Below the pieces are notes generated by a model. The model made no database searches. It was not told the origin of the DNA and saw only the letters and a program-made list of their open reading frames with translations. From NCBI RefSeq assembly GCF_009826895.1, contig NZ_WUMV01000008.1, positions 186,001 to 250,000 of the forward strand: a stretch of 64,000 nucleotides of DNA, in the 5' to 3' direction. Origin of the DNA: Stappia sediminis (GTDB taxonomy: Bacteria > Pseudomonadota > Alphaproteobacteria > Rhizobiales > Stappiaceae). Position 1 is the stretch's first letter. Each line of letters starts with the position of its first letter. Positions 10,961 to 20,494 of this stretch are shown piece after piece. The position numbers were made by a program, and so were the translations under genes.

Positions 10961-12297
10961 TTCGGAAAGTCTCACTACTCCTGGTTGGCGTCGTCATGGG
11001 CGCAACTGCCGTGACGACGTTGTCGCAGGTCCCGGTTCGGGTCAGCGGTGTCGCCAATGCCGCAGCATCCGATACCTACAGGCAGCTCAACCTCTTCGGA
11101 GATGTGTTCGAGCGCGTCCGATCCGACTACGTCGAGACGCCGGACGACGCGAAACTGATCGAGTCCGCGATCAACGGAATGCTGTCGTCGCTCGATCCGC
11201 ATTCCAGCTACCTGTCGCCCAAGAATTTCCGCGACATGCAGGTGCAGACCCGCGGCGAATTCGGCGGCCTCGGCATCGAGGTCACCATGGAAGACGGGCT
11301 CGTCAAGGTCGTCACGCCCATCGACGATACGCCCGCCTTCAAGGCCGGCGTGCTTGCCGGCGACCTGATCACCCACCTTGACGGCGAGCAGGTTCAGGGC
11401 CTGACGCTCAACGAGGCGGTCGAGCGCATGCGCGGCGCAGTGGGCACGGAAATCGAGATCACGGTTCGCCGAGAAGGCTCGGACGAGCCGAGGAAATTCA
11501 CGATCAAGCGGGACGTCATTCGCATCAAATCCGTGCGCTACCGCGAAGAGGAAGACGTCGGTTACATCCGCGTCACTCAGTTCAACGAACAGACGTTCGA
11601 CGGATTGCGCGACGGCATCGATTCGCTGACCAAATCGATCGGCAGCGACAAGCTCAAGGGCTTCGTGCTCGACCTGCGCAACAACCCGGGCGGCCTGCTG
11701 GATCAGGCGATCGCCGTTTCCGACGCCTTCCTGGACCGTGGCGAGATCGTCTCGACGCGTGGCCGCAACAGCGAGGAAACGCAACGCTACAACGCGCGTT
11801 CCGGCGATCTCGTCAAAGGCGTTCCGGTGATCGTGCTGGTCAACGGCGGTTCGGCGTCCGCTTCGGAAATCGTGGCCGGCGCGCTGCAGGACCACCGCCG
11901 GGCGACCATTCTCGGAACCCGCTCCTTCGGCAAGGGGTCCGTGCAGACGATCATCCCGCTCGGCGCGAACGGCGCAATTCGCCTGACCACGGCGCGCTAT
12001 TACACGCCTTCCGGTACGTCCATCCAGGCAAAAGGCATCGGACCCGACATCGAAGTCCTCCAGGAACTGCCCGACGAACTGAAGGGCAAGGCCGAGACCA
12101 AGGGCGAAGCGGGCTTGCGCGGCCACCTGGAAGCAGAGGACGGCGAGGAAAACGAAGGCTCCGGCAGCCAGGCCTATGTTCCCGCCGATCCGAAGGACGA
12201 TACGCAGCTGAAGCTCGCCCTCGACCTGTTGCGGGGCATCCAGGTTCACAGCGCCTTCCCGCCGACCGGCGACCAGAAGGCATCCATTCCCAACTGA
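10957..12297 (+). CDS. ctpA: Carboxy-terminal processing protease (S41)
   Basis: 446 residues with an N-terminal export signal, a PDZ domain at about 85-165 (FGGLGIEVTMEDGLVKVV, AGVLAGDLITHLDGEQV) and the S41 peptidase core with GGSASASE at 297-304 supplying the serine and Lys326 in SFGKGSVQT. The enzyme trims periplasmic and wall-associated proteins. Translation is coupled to the upstream M23 gene through ATGA. This pair is conserved in Rhizobiales. Confidence 0.94.
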   Translation: MIRKVSLLLVGVVMGATAVTTLSQVPVRVSGVANAAASDTYRQLNLFGDVFERVRSDYVETPDDAKLIESAINGMLSSLDPHSSYLSPKNFRDMQVQTRGEFGGLGIEVTMEDGLVKVVTPIDDTPAFKAGVLAGDLITHLDGEQVQGLTLNEAVERMRGAVGTEIEITVRREGSDEPRKFTIKRDVIRIKSVRYREEEDVGYIRVTQFNEQTFDGLRDGIDSLTKSIGSDKLKGFVLDLRNNPGGLLDQAIAVSDAFLDRGEIVSTRGRNSEETQRYNARSGDLVKGVPVIVLVNGGSASASEIVAGALQDHRRATILGTRSFGKGSVQTIIPLGANGAIRLTTARYYTPSGTSIQAKGIGPDIEVLQELPDELKGKAETKGEAGLRGHLEAEDGEENEGSGSQAYVPADPKDDTQLKLALDLLRGIQVHSAFPPTGDQKASIPN

Positions 12298-12398
12298 TCG
12301 GCCAAGTCGCGAGTAGCCGGTTCGAACATCAACGATCGAGTCCTGCCGGGCCATTGAGGGAGTGGCCCGGCGATGCGGCAAAGGCGGTTTGACCGAAT

Positions 12399-13574
12399 AT
12401 GAACTCGAATGATCTGTCCGCTCCCCTCGGACTGGGCAAGCGCAAGGTTCTGCGTCTGCCTTTCGGCCTTGTCGGGGCCGGCCTTCTCGTCATCCTGATC
12501 ACGACCGCGCTTGTCTGGATCGGCGTGGTGGACGACCCGCTCGGCGGAGAGCCGACGGCGGTTGTCCGCCTCGAACGGTCGCTGGAGGGCCTTTCGGCGC
12601 GGGACATCGCCGTCGTCGGGATCGAGCCCGAAGTGAAGGACGGCTCCTCTACGGCATCCGAAGGCGGTGCGGGCGGAGCGGAAAGGCCGCTCGGACCCAG
12701 GTTCGAACCGAATCCCGACGAAACGGAGACCCTTGCAGCGGGCGTTGCTCCGCCAATCCCCTCAAGCCTGTCGATCAGAGCCGATTCGCGCGTCACGGAG
12801 CCCGGCCCCTACGGCCCGCTTCCCGCCGTTTCGACCGATGGCCTGCGCCCGCTCGATCTTTATGCCCGCCCTGCCGACAACTCGTTCCCCAACGTACCGA
12901 AGATCGCGATCATCGTCGGCGGGCTTGGCTTGTCGCAAACGACGACGCAAATGGCGGTCGAACAGTTGCCGCCGGAAACGACGTTCGCCTTCGCGCCGTA
13001 CGGGTCGAGCCTCGACCGCTGGATGCAGCGAGCCCGGCAGGAGGGCCACGAGATGCTGCTTCAGCTTCCTCTCGAGCCTTTCGACTACCCCGACAACGAC
13101 CCCGGCCCGCATACGCTTCTCGTCAGCCTGAAGAGCGACCAGATGCGCGACCGCCTCGCGTGGCTGCTGTCCCGCCTGACCAACTATGTCGGCGTGATCA
13201 ACTATACCGGAGCCCGGTTCACCTCCGATGAGGCGGCGCTGCAAGGCCTCTTGTCCGAGATAACGGATCGCGGGCTGATGTATGTGGATGACGGATCGTC
13301 CTCGCGCAGCGTCGCGACCGCCGCCGCAAGCGGCGAACACACGCCGTTCTCGAAAGTGGACATCGTGCTCGACGAAGTGCCGAAGGCCGACGAGATAACC
13401 GCGCGCCTGTTGCAGCTTGAAGGTGTCGCAAGGGCGCAGGGCATGGCCGTGGGAGGGGCCTCCGCTCTGCCGGTGACGATCGAGCAGATCGAGGAATGGT
13501 CGAAGACGCTGGAAGAGCGCGGCCTGCAGCTCATCCCCGTCAGCGCCTCTATCGACCGAGCGGTGGGGAACTGA
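12399..13574 (+). CDS. Divergent polysaccharide deacetylase family protein (YibQ/DUF610-like)
   Basis: 391 residues: one membrane segment near residues 26-44 (LVGAGLLVILITTALVWIGV), a low-complexity region, then a NodB-like barrel starting PKIAIIVGGLGLSQT with LPPETTFAFAPYGSSL, GHEMLLQLPLEPFDYP and GVINYTGARF. The family lacks several catalytic residues of true deacetylases, and the enzyme activity is uncertain. It sits 101 bases after ctpA and 9 before rppH, in the wall-remodelling part of the operon. Confidence 0.85.
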   Translation: MNSNDLSAPLGLGKRKVLRLPFGLVGAGLLVILITTALVWIGVVDDPLGGEPTAVVRLERSLEGLSARDIAVVGIEPEVKDGSSTASEGGAGGAERPLGPRFEPNPDETETLAAGVAPPIPSSLSIRADSRVTEPGPYGPLPAVSTDGLRPLDLYARPADNSFPNVPKIAIIVGGLGLSQTTTQMAVEQLPPETTFAFAPYGSSLDRWMQRARQEGHEMLLQLPLEPFDYPDNDPGPHTLLVSLKSDQMRDRLAWLLSRLTNYVGVINYTGARFTSDEAALQGLLSEITDRGLMYVDDGSSSRSVATAAASGEHTPFSKVDIVLDEVPKADEITARLLQLEGVARAQGMAVGGASALPVTIEQIEEWSKTLEERGLQLIPVSASIDRAVGN

Positions 13575-13583
13575 GCCCTTTAC

Positions 13584-14081
13584 ATGATTGACGTGGAGAC
13601 CCTTCCCTACCGCCCTTGCGTCGGCGTCATGCTCCTGAACCAGAAAGGTCTCGTCTGGATCGGGAAACGCGTGCCCGAACACGACGCGGAACCCGAACAC
13701 GCCTGGCAGATGCCGCAAGGCGGCATCGACCCGGGCGAGGACCCGCTGCTGGCAGCCAGACGCGAGCTTTACGAGGAAACGGCGATACGCTCCGTCGAGC
13801 CGATCGCCGAGGCTCCAGAATGGTTCGCCTACGATTTTCCGCCGCAGGTGCTGGAGCGCACGCGCAAGGGAAAATACCGGGGCCAGGCGCAGAAGTGGTA
13901 TGCCTTCCGCTTCACGGGCGATGAGGCCGAGATCGATATCCTCTCCCCGCCGCACGGACATGAGCGGGAATTCTGCGACTGGCGCTGGGAAAAGGCGTCC
14001 AGGCTGTGCGATCTGGTGATCCCCTTCAAGCGGGACGTGTACCAGCGCGTCGTCTCGGCGTTCGCGGATTTGACGTCCTGA
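13584..14081 (+). CDS. rppH: RNA pyrophosphohydrolase
   Basis: 165-residue Nudix hydrolase. It begins with YRPCVGVMLLN, and the Nudix box runs from 46 to 66 (GGIDPGEDPLLAARRELYEE). The tail WRWEKASRLCDLVIPFKRDVYQRV matches RppH. It removes pyrophosphate from 5'-triphosphorylated RNA, starting decay, and also hydrolyses dinucleoside polyphosphates. It closes the operon that starts upstream with proB or ctpA. Confidence 0.94.
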   Translation: MIDVETLPYRPCVGVMLLNQKGLVWIGKRVPEHDAEPEHAWQMPQGGIDPGEDPLLAARRELYEETAIRSVEPIAEAPEWFAYDFPPQVLERTRKGKYRGQAQKWYAFRFTGDEAEIDILSPPHGHEREFCDWRWEKASRLCDLVIPFKRDVYQRVVSAFADLTS

Positions 14082-14186
14082 CCGGATAGCTCCCTATCAA
14101 GCCATATACCGGTGACACTGCCGCCACTTCCTCATAAATTCGCGGACAAGCAATGCAAAAGCATTCGTATATCCGGGAGGACGCTT

Positions 14187-14957
14187 ATGGATTTCGGCTC
14201 GGCCCTGAAGAGCAAGCGCATTTTGATCACCGGCGCTTCGAGCGGCCTCGGCATGCATTTCGCCCGCCTCGCCGCCCGCCAGGGCGCGAAAGTCGCCGTT
14301 GCCGCCAGGCGGCGCGAGCGCCTTGAAGACCTTGCCGGAGAACTCCTGACGCTCGGCGCGGAACGCTCGCTCGCCTGCACTCTGGACGTTTCCGACGAGG
14401 CGTCGATCAACGCCTGCATCGATGAGGTGGCCAACGCCTTCGACGGACTGGACGTGCTCGTCAACAACGCCGGCACGGCGAGCGGGGGAGCCGCGCTCGA
14501 CCAGACGGCGGGAGACTTCGATCAGGTCATCGACGTCAACCTGCGCGGCGTGTGGCTGCTCTCCGTTGCCGCGGGCCGGCACTGGCGCGATACCGGCACG
14601 CCGGGCGCGATCGTCAACATCGCCTCCATCCTCGGCGAGCGCGTCGCCAAGGGCGTGGCGCCCTATGCGATCTCCAAGGCGGGCGTCGTCCAGATGACCA
14701 AGGTGCTGGCGCTTGAGCTTTCGCGCTACGATGTGCGCGTAAACGCGATCGCACCGGGCTATTTCGAGACGGAGATCAACGCCGGCTTTTTCGACACTCC
14801 GCAGGGAGAGGCCATGATCAAGCGTATCCCCATGCGCCGGATCGGCAACCCGGAAGAGCTCGACGGGCCCTTCATCCTGCTTTCGAGCGACGCCTCGCGC
14901 TATATGACCGGCGCCGTCATCCCCGTCGACGGCGGCCACCTGGTATCCTCACTCTGA
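14187..14957 (+). CDS. Short-chain dehydrogenase/reductase
   Basis: 256 residues from ATG 14187, which has GGGAGG at 14175-14180; the frame extends upstream but the earlier start lacks a ribosome site. Classical SDR motifs: TGASSGLG (cofactor), NNAG, catalytic S with YAISK (Y-x-x-x-K) and PGYFETEI. Probably an NAD(P)-dependent oxidoreductase acting on a hydroxyacyl or ketoacyl substrate, given the acyl-CoA dehydrogenase 19 bases downstream; the exact substrate is unknown. Confidence 0.88.
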   Translation: MDFGSALKSKRILITGASSGLGMHFARLAARQGAKVAVAARRRERLEDLAGELLTLGAERSLACTLDVSDEASINACIDEVANAFDGLDVLVNNAGTASGGAALDQTAGDFDQVIDVNLRGVWLLSVAAGRHWRDTGTPGAIVNIASILGERVAKGVAPYAISKAGVVQMTKVLALELSRYDVRVNAIAPGYFETEINAGFFDTPQGEAMIKRIPMRRIGNPEELDGPFILLSSDASRYMTGAVIPVDGGHLVSSL

Positions 14958-14976
14958 AGACCCCGGAGCTTCGCTT

Positions 14977-16182
14977 ATGGATTTCACGCTCGACCCGCGC
15001 CACGACGAGCTTCGCCTCAAGGTTCGCGAATTCGTCGATGAGCATATCCTGCCGCTGGAAAGCGACCCGGCGAACTACAACGAATTCGAAAACATCCGCA
15101 TGAGCTTGCGCGACGAGCTGAGGCAAAAGGCGAAGGATGCCGGCCTCTGGGCACCGCAGATGCCGCGCGAGCGTGGCGGCCTTGGCCTGCCGATGGTGGG
15201 ACAGGCGGTGTTCTACGAAGAGGCGAACCGCTCGATCTTCGGGCCGTCCGCCTTCAACTGCGCCGCCCCCGACGACGGCAACATGCGCGTGCTCGAGACT
15301 GTCGGCACGCAAGCTCAGAAGGACGCATGGCTGCAGCCGATCGTGGACGGCAAGGTGAATTCAAGCTTCGTGATGACCGAGCCGCACCCCGGCGGCGGGT
15401 CGGACCCCGGCATGATCGCAACCCGCGCCGAGCGCGATGGCGACGCGTGGCGCATCCACGGCCACAAGTGGTTCATCTCCGGAGCGGCGGTCGCCCGGCA
15501 TTTCATCCTGATCGCGCGCACGGATCCGAACCCCGAGGAAAAGCGCCGGCACCTGTCGGCCTTTCTCTTCCACGCAGACCAGCCGGGTTGGCGCATCGTC
15601 AGGCGCATCGACAACATGGGCCCCGACGAGCACGGCGGCGTATGCGAGCTGGAGTTCGACGGCCTGACGATCCCGGATGAAAACCGGCTGATGGAAGTGG
15701 GCGACGGCCTGAAGCTCACGCAGATCAGGCTCGGCCCCGCACGCCTGACCCACTGCATGCGCTGGCTCGGCCTCGCAAAGCGCTGCATGGAAATCGCCCA
15801 GGAGTACGTCTCGCGGCGCGAAGGCTTCGGCATACGCCTTGCCGACCGGGAATCGGTGCAGCTGAAGCTTGGCGAAGTGGCGCACGATATCCAGATCGGC
15901 CGTCTTCTGGTGATGAACGCGGCATGGAAGCTCGACCAGGGCGACAGGGCGCGCACGGAGGTTTCCTCGGCCAAGATCCACGTAGCCGACACGCTGCACA
16001 AGGCCGTCGACACAGCCTTGCAGCTTAACGGCGCGCGCGGATACTCCAAGGATACGATCCTCGAATGGGTCTACCGCTACGCCCGCTGCGCAAGGCTCGT
16101 CGACGGTGCATCGGAAGTGCACAAGATGGTTCTGGCGCGGTTCTACGCCAAGGAAGGCAGCGACTACTGGAAATGGGGCTGA
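14977..16182 (+). CDS. Acyl-CoA dehydrogenase (ACAD10/11-like)
   Basis: 401 residues of FAD-dependent acyl-CoA dehydrogenase. Visible are the middle-domain SSFVMTEPHPGGGSDPGMI, WFISGA, and the C-terminal helical bundle with RREGFGIRLADRESVQ, NGARGYSKD and DGASEVHKM. The ACAD10/11-like subgroup uses unusual, often 4-hydroxylated or branched, acyl-CoAs. It follows the SDR closely, so the two probably act on the same acyl chain. The gene ends convergently with queG. Confidence 0.85.
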   Translation: MDFTLDPRHDELRLKVREFVDEHILPLESDPANYNEFENIRMSLRDELRQKAKDAGLWAPQMPRERGGLGLPMVGQAVFYEEANRSIFGPSAFNCAAPDDGNMRVLETVGTQAQKDAWLQPIVDGKVNSSFVMTEPHPGGGSDPGMIATRAERDGDAWRIHGHKWFISGAAVARHFILIARTDPNPEEKRRHLSAFLFHADQPGWRIVRRIDNMGPDEHGGVCELEFDGLTIPDENRLMEVGDGLKLTQIRLGPARLTHCMRWLGLAKRCMEIAQEYVSRREGFGIRLADRESVQLKLGEVAHDIQIGRLLVMNAAWKLDQGDRARTEVSSAKIHVADTLHKAVDTALQLNGARGYSKDTILEWVYRYARCARLVDGASEVHKMVLARFYAKEGSDYWKWG

Positions 16183-16200
16183 CGGCAGGGCAAGGTGCGC

Positions 16201-17352
16201 TCAGACGCTCCCGGCCGCCCATTCCTCCAGAACCTGAGGATCGCCCTCACGCGGTTTTGCCGCGGCCTGAAGCTGAGCGAAGCGATCGGGCGTCGCCAGT
16301 TGCGACAGCGCCCAGACGGCAGCCCCCCGCACGACCGGCGCCGGGTCGTGGAGCAGGCGCTCGACATCGGGCAGAAGCGAACGATCCGCCGAATTGCCGG
16401 CCGCGATCAAAACGTTGCGGATGAACCTGTCCCGCCCGATGCGCTTGATCGGCGAACCTGAAAACAGCGCACGGAAAGCCGCATCGTCGAGCTTCAGGAG
16501 ATCGGCGAGCCTTGGAGCCAGAAGATCGTCGCGCGCTTGCAGCTTCGCTTCCCGCGCCTCGACGGCGAACTTGTTCCAGGGACAGGCCGCAAGACAATCG
16601 TCGCAGCCGTAGATGCGGTTTCCCATCGCCTTCCTGAACTCGTGCGGGACCGGCCCCTTGTGCTCGATGGTGAGATAGGAAATGCAGCGGCGCGCATCGA
16701 GCTGATAGGGCGCGGGGAAAGCCTTCGTCGGACAGGCGTCGAGGCAAGCACGGCAGGAACCGCAATGGTCGACCTCGGCGTCATCCGCCGGCAAGTCGAG
16801 CGTCGTGAAAATCTCTGCAAGAAAAAACCACGAGCCCAGATCCCGCGAAACGAGATTGGTGTGCTTGCCCTGCCAGCCCACGCCCGCCTGTTCGCCAAGC
16901 GGCTTTTCCATCACGGGTGCCGTATCGACGAAGACCTTCACCTCGCCATCCTCGCAACCCGCGGCGCGCGCGCGCGAAAGAAGAAACTGCGCCAGCTCCT
17001 TGAGCCTGCCCTTGACGACATCGTGATAGTCGCGGTGGCGCGCATAGACGGAGATCGTCGCCCGGTCGCGGCTCGAGAGATGGGCGTTCGGCGCGACACC
17101 GGGCGTATAGGAGATCGCCAGCACGATAACCGAGCGCGCGTCCGGCCAGATCGCCTGCGGATGCTGCCGGCGGGCCAGCGTCTCTTCCATCCAGGCCATC
17201 GTGCCGTGATGGCCTTTCGCCACATAGGCGCGAAGGTTTTCGCCATGCTGCGGCCCGAGGCCGGCGGGCGCTACCCGGCAAAGATCGAAGCGCAGTTCAC
17301 GGGCCCTTTCCTGAAGCGCATCCTTGAGACGCGCTGCCGCGCGCGGGGTCAG
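16201..17352 (-). CDS. queG: Epoxyqueuosine reductase
   Basis: Last step of queuosine synthesis in tRNA, a cobalamin-dependent iron-sulfur enzyme. It has [13 protein letters not shown] and VDTAPVMEK, then two 4Fe-4S motifs, [16 protein letters not shown] and [13 protein letters not shown], and a C-terminal HEAT-like segment ([15 protein letters not shown]). The start is unusual: no ATG, GTG or TTG exists between the fzlA stop and well inside the conserved domain. CTG 17352, overlapping the fzlA stop as CTGA and preceded by GAGGA nine bases away, gives the expected N-terminus and 383 residues. The alternative is an in-frame start overlapping fzlA by about 130 bases. Confidence 0.9.
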   Translation of the reverse strand: MTPRAAARLKDALQERARELRFDLCRVAPAGLGPQHGENLRAYVAKGHHGTMAWMEETLARRQHPQAIWPDARSVIVLAISYTPGVAPNAHLSSRDRATISVYARHRDYHDVVKGRLKELAQFLLSRARAAGCEDGEVKVFVDTAPVMEKPLGEQAGVGWQGKHTNLVSRDLGSWFFLAEIFTTLDLPADDAEVDHCGSCRACLDACPTKAFPAPYQLDARRCISYLTIEHKGPVPHEFRKAMGNRIYGCDDCLAACPWNKFAVEAREAKLQARDDLLAPRLADLLKLDDAAFRALFSGSPIKRIGRDRFIRNVLIAAGNSADRSLLPDVERLLHDPAPVVRGAAVWALSQLATPDRFAQLQAAAKPREGDPQVLEEWAAGSV

Positions 17353-18041
17353 AAGTCCAGATCCTCGTAGGAAGCCGCCGGCGGCATGCCGCGCACCTTC
17401 TCGCTCAGGAGCGGGCGGAAGCTCGGCCGCGACTTTATCCTGGCATACCAGGTCTTCACGTTCTGCTCGTCCTCCCATGGCACCTCGCCCAGGTAGTCGG
17501 CGCAGGAAAGCTCGGCCGCCACCGCGAAATCGGCAAAGCCCAGCCGGCTTCCGGCAAGCCAGTTCCGCGAGGCCGCAAGATACCCGAAATAGCGCATATG
17601 ATGGCGGATGTTGGCCCTCGCCGCGCGCAGCGCCGTCGAATCAGGCGCGCCCCCGCCACTCGAATTGGGCATTTCCTGCTTGTAGACGCGCTCGCGAACG
17701 AACGGCCCCACCACCTCCTGATCGAGCTTGTTCACCGCCCAGTCGACCAGCCGGCGCGTTTCGGCGCGCGCATCGGGATGATCCGGCATCAGACGCCGAT
17801 TGCCGACGGCATAGCCGCGCGTCTCGTCCAGATACTCCATGATGGCGAAAACGCCGCAGACGGGCGGGCCGTCATTTTCCTGCAGCACAGGCACGCTACC
17901 AGCCGGATTCAGCAAGAGAAACTCCCGCCGGCGCTCCCACGGGCGCTCGATAACGAGTTCCGACTTCGCCCCGTATTCCGTCAGGATCAGGCGGACGAAA
18001 CGCGATGCAGGTGAGAACGGATGGTGAAACAGCGTCAGCAT
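17349..18041 (-). CDS. fzlA: GST-superfamily protein, probable FtsZ-binding FzlA
   Basis: 230 residues with a thioredoxin-like N-terminal domain ([28 protein letters not shown]) and a helical C-terminal domain containing [34 protein letters not shown] and the terminal DLDF. The sequence pattern and the place beside queG and uppP match FzlA, an alphaproteobacterial protein that binds FtsZ filaments and is needed for constriction. An ordinary glutathione transferase is the alternative. queG translation appears coupled to its stop. Confidence 0.72.
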   Translation of the reverse strand: MLTLFHHPFSPASRFVRLILTEYGAKSELVIERPWERRREFLLLNPAGSVPVLQENDGPPVCGVFAIMEYLDETRGYAVGNRRLMPDHPDARAETRRLVDWAVNKLDQEVVGPFVRERVYKQEMPNSSGGGAPDSTALRAARANIRHHMRYFGYLAASRNWLAGSRLGFADFAVAAELSCADYLGEVPWEDEQNVKTWYARIKSRPSFRPLLSEKVRGMPPAASYEDLDF

Positions 18042-18234
18042 GAGGGGAATGGTAACCCGTACGCGCTTATCAAGCGATGTTGGCGACTATAGGCGAAAAC
18101 ACTTTCGCAACCGTTCATACCGTATCGGCAAGTGGTTGCGCCCCCGCGCGCTCCCGTATAGTCCCTGACGCTGCGTAGTACAATACGCCGCGAAGAGAGC
18201 AAAAACGATTCGGCGCGAGCGGAGATCGCCCTGT

Positions 18235-19041
18235 ATGGAAACTGATACACTCGCAAGCGCCCTTCTTCTCGGCCTCGTGGAGGGGCTGACGGAGTTCATA
18301 CCGGTTTCCTCGACAGGCCACATCCTGCTTCTTGGACATTTCATCGGATTCCACAGCACAGGCAAAACTTTCGAGGTTCTGATTCAACTCGGCGCCATAC
18401 TGGCGATCCTGACCGTCTATTCCTCGCGCCTCCTCAAACTCGCGAAAGCCCTGCCGAGCGACCCGATGGCCCAGCGCTTCACGACCGGCATCGTGCTCGC
18501 ATTCCTGCCGGCCGCCGTTATCGGCGTTCTCGCCCATGACTTCATCAAGGAAGTGCTTTTCGAATCTCCAGCCCTCATCTGCACGACACTGGTCGGCGGC
18601 GGCGTGATCCTTCTTTTCATCGACCGCCTTACGACCAAACCGAAATACACCGACGCGATGAGCTATCCCGTGTGGCTGTGTTTTGCGATCGGCTGTTGCC
18701 AGACACTGGCAATGATCCCCGGCGTTTCGCGCTCGGGCGCGACGATCGCCGGCGCGCTTCTGCTTGGAACGGACAAACGCTCGGCAGCCGAATTTTCCTT
18801 CTTCCTGGCCATGCCGACGATGGCGGGCGCCTTCGCATTCGATCTCTACAAGAACCGCAATGTTCTTTCCTTCGACGATGCCGCCGTCATCTCTGTCGGC
18901 TTCGTCGCCGCGCTCATTGCAGGCATCTTCGTGGTACGCGGCCTTCTGGATTTCGTATCGAAGCACGGCTTCGCGCCCTTTGCCTGGTGGCGCATCGTCA
19001 TCGGACTTGCGGGATTTGCAGGCCTCTATTTCCACGGCTGA
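18235..19041 (+). CDS. uppP: Undecaprenyl-diphosphatase
   Basis: 268-residue polytopic membrane protein of the BacA/UppP family, recycling the undecaprenyl carrier for wall and LPS synthesis. Both family signatures are present: [19 protein letters not shown] near the N-terminus and [16 protein letters not shown] in the middle. A weak promoter (TTGCGC at 18136, TATAGT at 18157) lies upstream and opposite to fzlA. Confidence 0.96.
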   Translation: METDTLASALLLGLVEGLTEFIPVSSTGHILLLGHFIGFHSTGKTFEVLIQLGAILAILTVYSSRLLKLAKALPSDPMAQRFTTGIVLAFLPAAVIGVLAHDFIKEVLFESPALICTTLVGGGVILLFIDRLTTKPKYTDAMSYPVWLCFAIGCCQTLAMIPGVSRSGATIAGALLLGTDKRSAAEFSFFLAMPTMAGAFAFDLYKNRNVLSFDDAAVISVGFVAALIAGIFVVRGLLDFVSKHGFAPFAWWRIVIGLAGFAGLYFHG

Positions 19042-19044
19042 AAT

Positions 19045-20055
19045 TCACCGGGCATCGCGATGCTCGGCTGCCATATTCGCAAGTTCTCGCGCCAACCGCT
19101 TTCGCATTCCCTCCGGTGCGACGAGGCGCGCGCCGGGCCCGAGCCAGCGAACGATCGGCAGGACCGCTTCAGGGCGCGTTTCAGGCAATGACACAAGCAC
19201 CCGCCCTTCGCCCGCAGGCGTGAATGCCGCATGGCGGTAATACCAGTCCGCCGTCAGGGTTTCGGCCTGTTCGGCGGACACCTCGATCCTTGTTATTTCG
19301 CTTTCCTTTTCCCACCTGCGCATAGCGCTCGACAGCCACGAACGATCCAGAAATGCGCGAATATCGAAATCGCGCGGCGGGCGGAAATTCAGGCCGGCAA
19401 CCTCGATCTCGATGATCCTGTCGGTACGGAAGATGCGAACCTCATCCTCATCGACTTCCCGCCCGACAACATACCACCGGTCACGGTCGAACAGGATGCC
19501 GTAAGGCTCCACCTCGAATTCCCTGACCCGCTCGCGATAGGGGTTTTCATGGCGGAAGCGCACACGCTTGCCAGCCAGAAGCGCTTCCATGAAACGATCG
19601 ACCGCGGATTGCATGTCCCCTGCCGCCGCCATCTGCCGCTCCGGGTGAAACACATCGGCCGGCATCCGCTCGATACCGACGATACGCGCACCCTCGATCA
19701 GAAGATCCCTCGCCTGTTTCGGCAAGGAGGCGAGCAGCTTCTTTTCCGCCTGCTCAAGATCCTTCGACAGGGGCGTGGCCTTCAGCCCCCTTACCAGGGT
19801 CAGCGCAACGAGAAGCGACGCCGTCTCGTTGCGCGTGAGAGAGACCGGCGGCTGGATGTAGCCCGAGGCAAGCCTGTAACCGCCCTCGGCACCGCGCGCC
19901 GCCTCCACCGGCACGCCGAGCGCAAGCAGGCGGTCGATATCCCGGTAGATCGTCCTGAGCGACACCTCGAAGCGGCGCGAAAGCTCCGTCGCCGAGACCA
20001 GCTTGCCGCCCGTCAGGAGAAGAAGGATCGCGAGTGCCCGGTCGATCGAATTCAT
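19045..20055 (-). CDS. YafY-like HTH/WYL-domain transcriptional regulator
   Basis: 336 residues with an N-terminal HTH_11-type winged helix (IDRALAILLLLTGGKLVSA, FEVSLRTIYRDIDRLLALGV) and a central WYL domain (GKRVRFRHENPYRERVREFEVEPYGILFDRDRWYVVG split over about 40 residues). WYL domains sense ligands, often nucleic acid or nucleotide signals. The target genes are unknown; it is convergent with uppP (3 bases between stops). Confidence 0.88.
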   Translation of the reverse strand: MNSIDRALAILLLLTGGKLVSATELSRRFEVSLRTIYRDIDRLLALGVPVEAARGAEGGYRLASGYIQPPVSLTRNETASLLVALTLVRGLKATPLSKDLEQAEKKLLASLPKQARDLLIEGARIVGIERMPADVFHPERQMAAAGDMQSAVDRFMEALLAGKRVRFRHENPYRERVREFEVEPYGILFDRDRWYVVGREVDEDEVRIFRTDRIIEIEVAGLNFRPPRDFDIRAFLDRSWLSSAMRRWEKESEITRIEVSAEQAETLTADWYYRHAAFTPAGEGRVLVSLPETRPEAVLPIVRWLGPGARLVAPEGMRKRLARELANMAAEHRDAR

Positions 20056-20199
20056 GAAAGCCTCTCAATGAGACATCTGCATACAAAAAAACGCACCGCG
20101 AGAACAGAACAAGATCAAAGCTGACTCCATGGTGGCAGGATTGACCCGCCATAGTCGACACAGAAGAGGCGAGCGGCCTCTCGATCAGGAGGTGAAGCC

Positions 20200-20439
20200 A
20201 TGCTGTCGACGACCGAAAGACACATCCCCGTTCGCATTCGCGCCGGCGGGTGGACTTGGAAGCTCTTCAAGGAAACGTTCGAATATTTCGCCCGCATCAG
20301 CCGCAGGCAAAAGGCCCGGCGCGCGCTCGACAGGCTGGACGAGCGGATGCTGAAGGACATCGGCCTGGTGCGCTATTGCGGATATCTGGAATATCCGTCA
20401 GGCGACATCGGATGCCGCTACGATATTGAGCGCAAATAG
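20200..20439 (+). CDS. DUF1127 small basic protein
   Basis: 79 residues ending with the DUF1127/YjiS pattern RALDRLDERMLKDIGL after an arginine-rich helix (RISRRQKARRA). Short DUF1127 proteins in rhizobia have been linked to phosphate and RNA metabolism through RNA binding. The start follows AGGAGGTGAAGCC, a very strong ribosome site. It is monocistronic with its own terminator. Confidence 0.8.
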   Translation: MLSTTERHIPVRIRAGGWTWKLFKETFEYFARISRRQKARRALDRLDERMLKDIGLVRYCGYLEYPSGDIGCRYDIERK

Positions 20440-20442
20440 CAA

Positions 20443-20470
20443 AAAGCGCCGGCGATCAGGCCGGCGCTTT
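20443..20470. terminator. Bidirectional terminator between DUF1127 and the NDUFA9-like gene
   Basis: AAAGCGCCGGC (20443-20453), loop of 6, GCCGGCGCTTT (20460-20470). A-tract and T-tract flanks allow use in both directions between convergent genes. Confidence 0.88.
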
Positions 20471-20494
20471 CATTTTCCGAAACAGGCGCGCGGA

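Noticed and set aside
16201-17478. queG starting at ATG 17478
   Set aside because: This would overlap 130 bases of fzlA and add a 42-residue leader unlike QueG; the CTG at 17352 gives the expected N-terminus.
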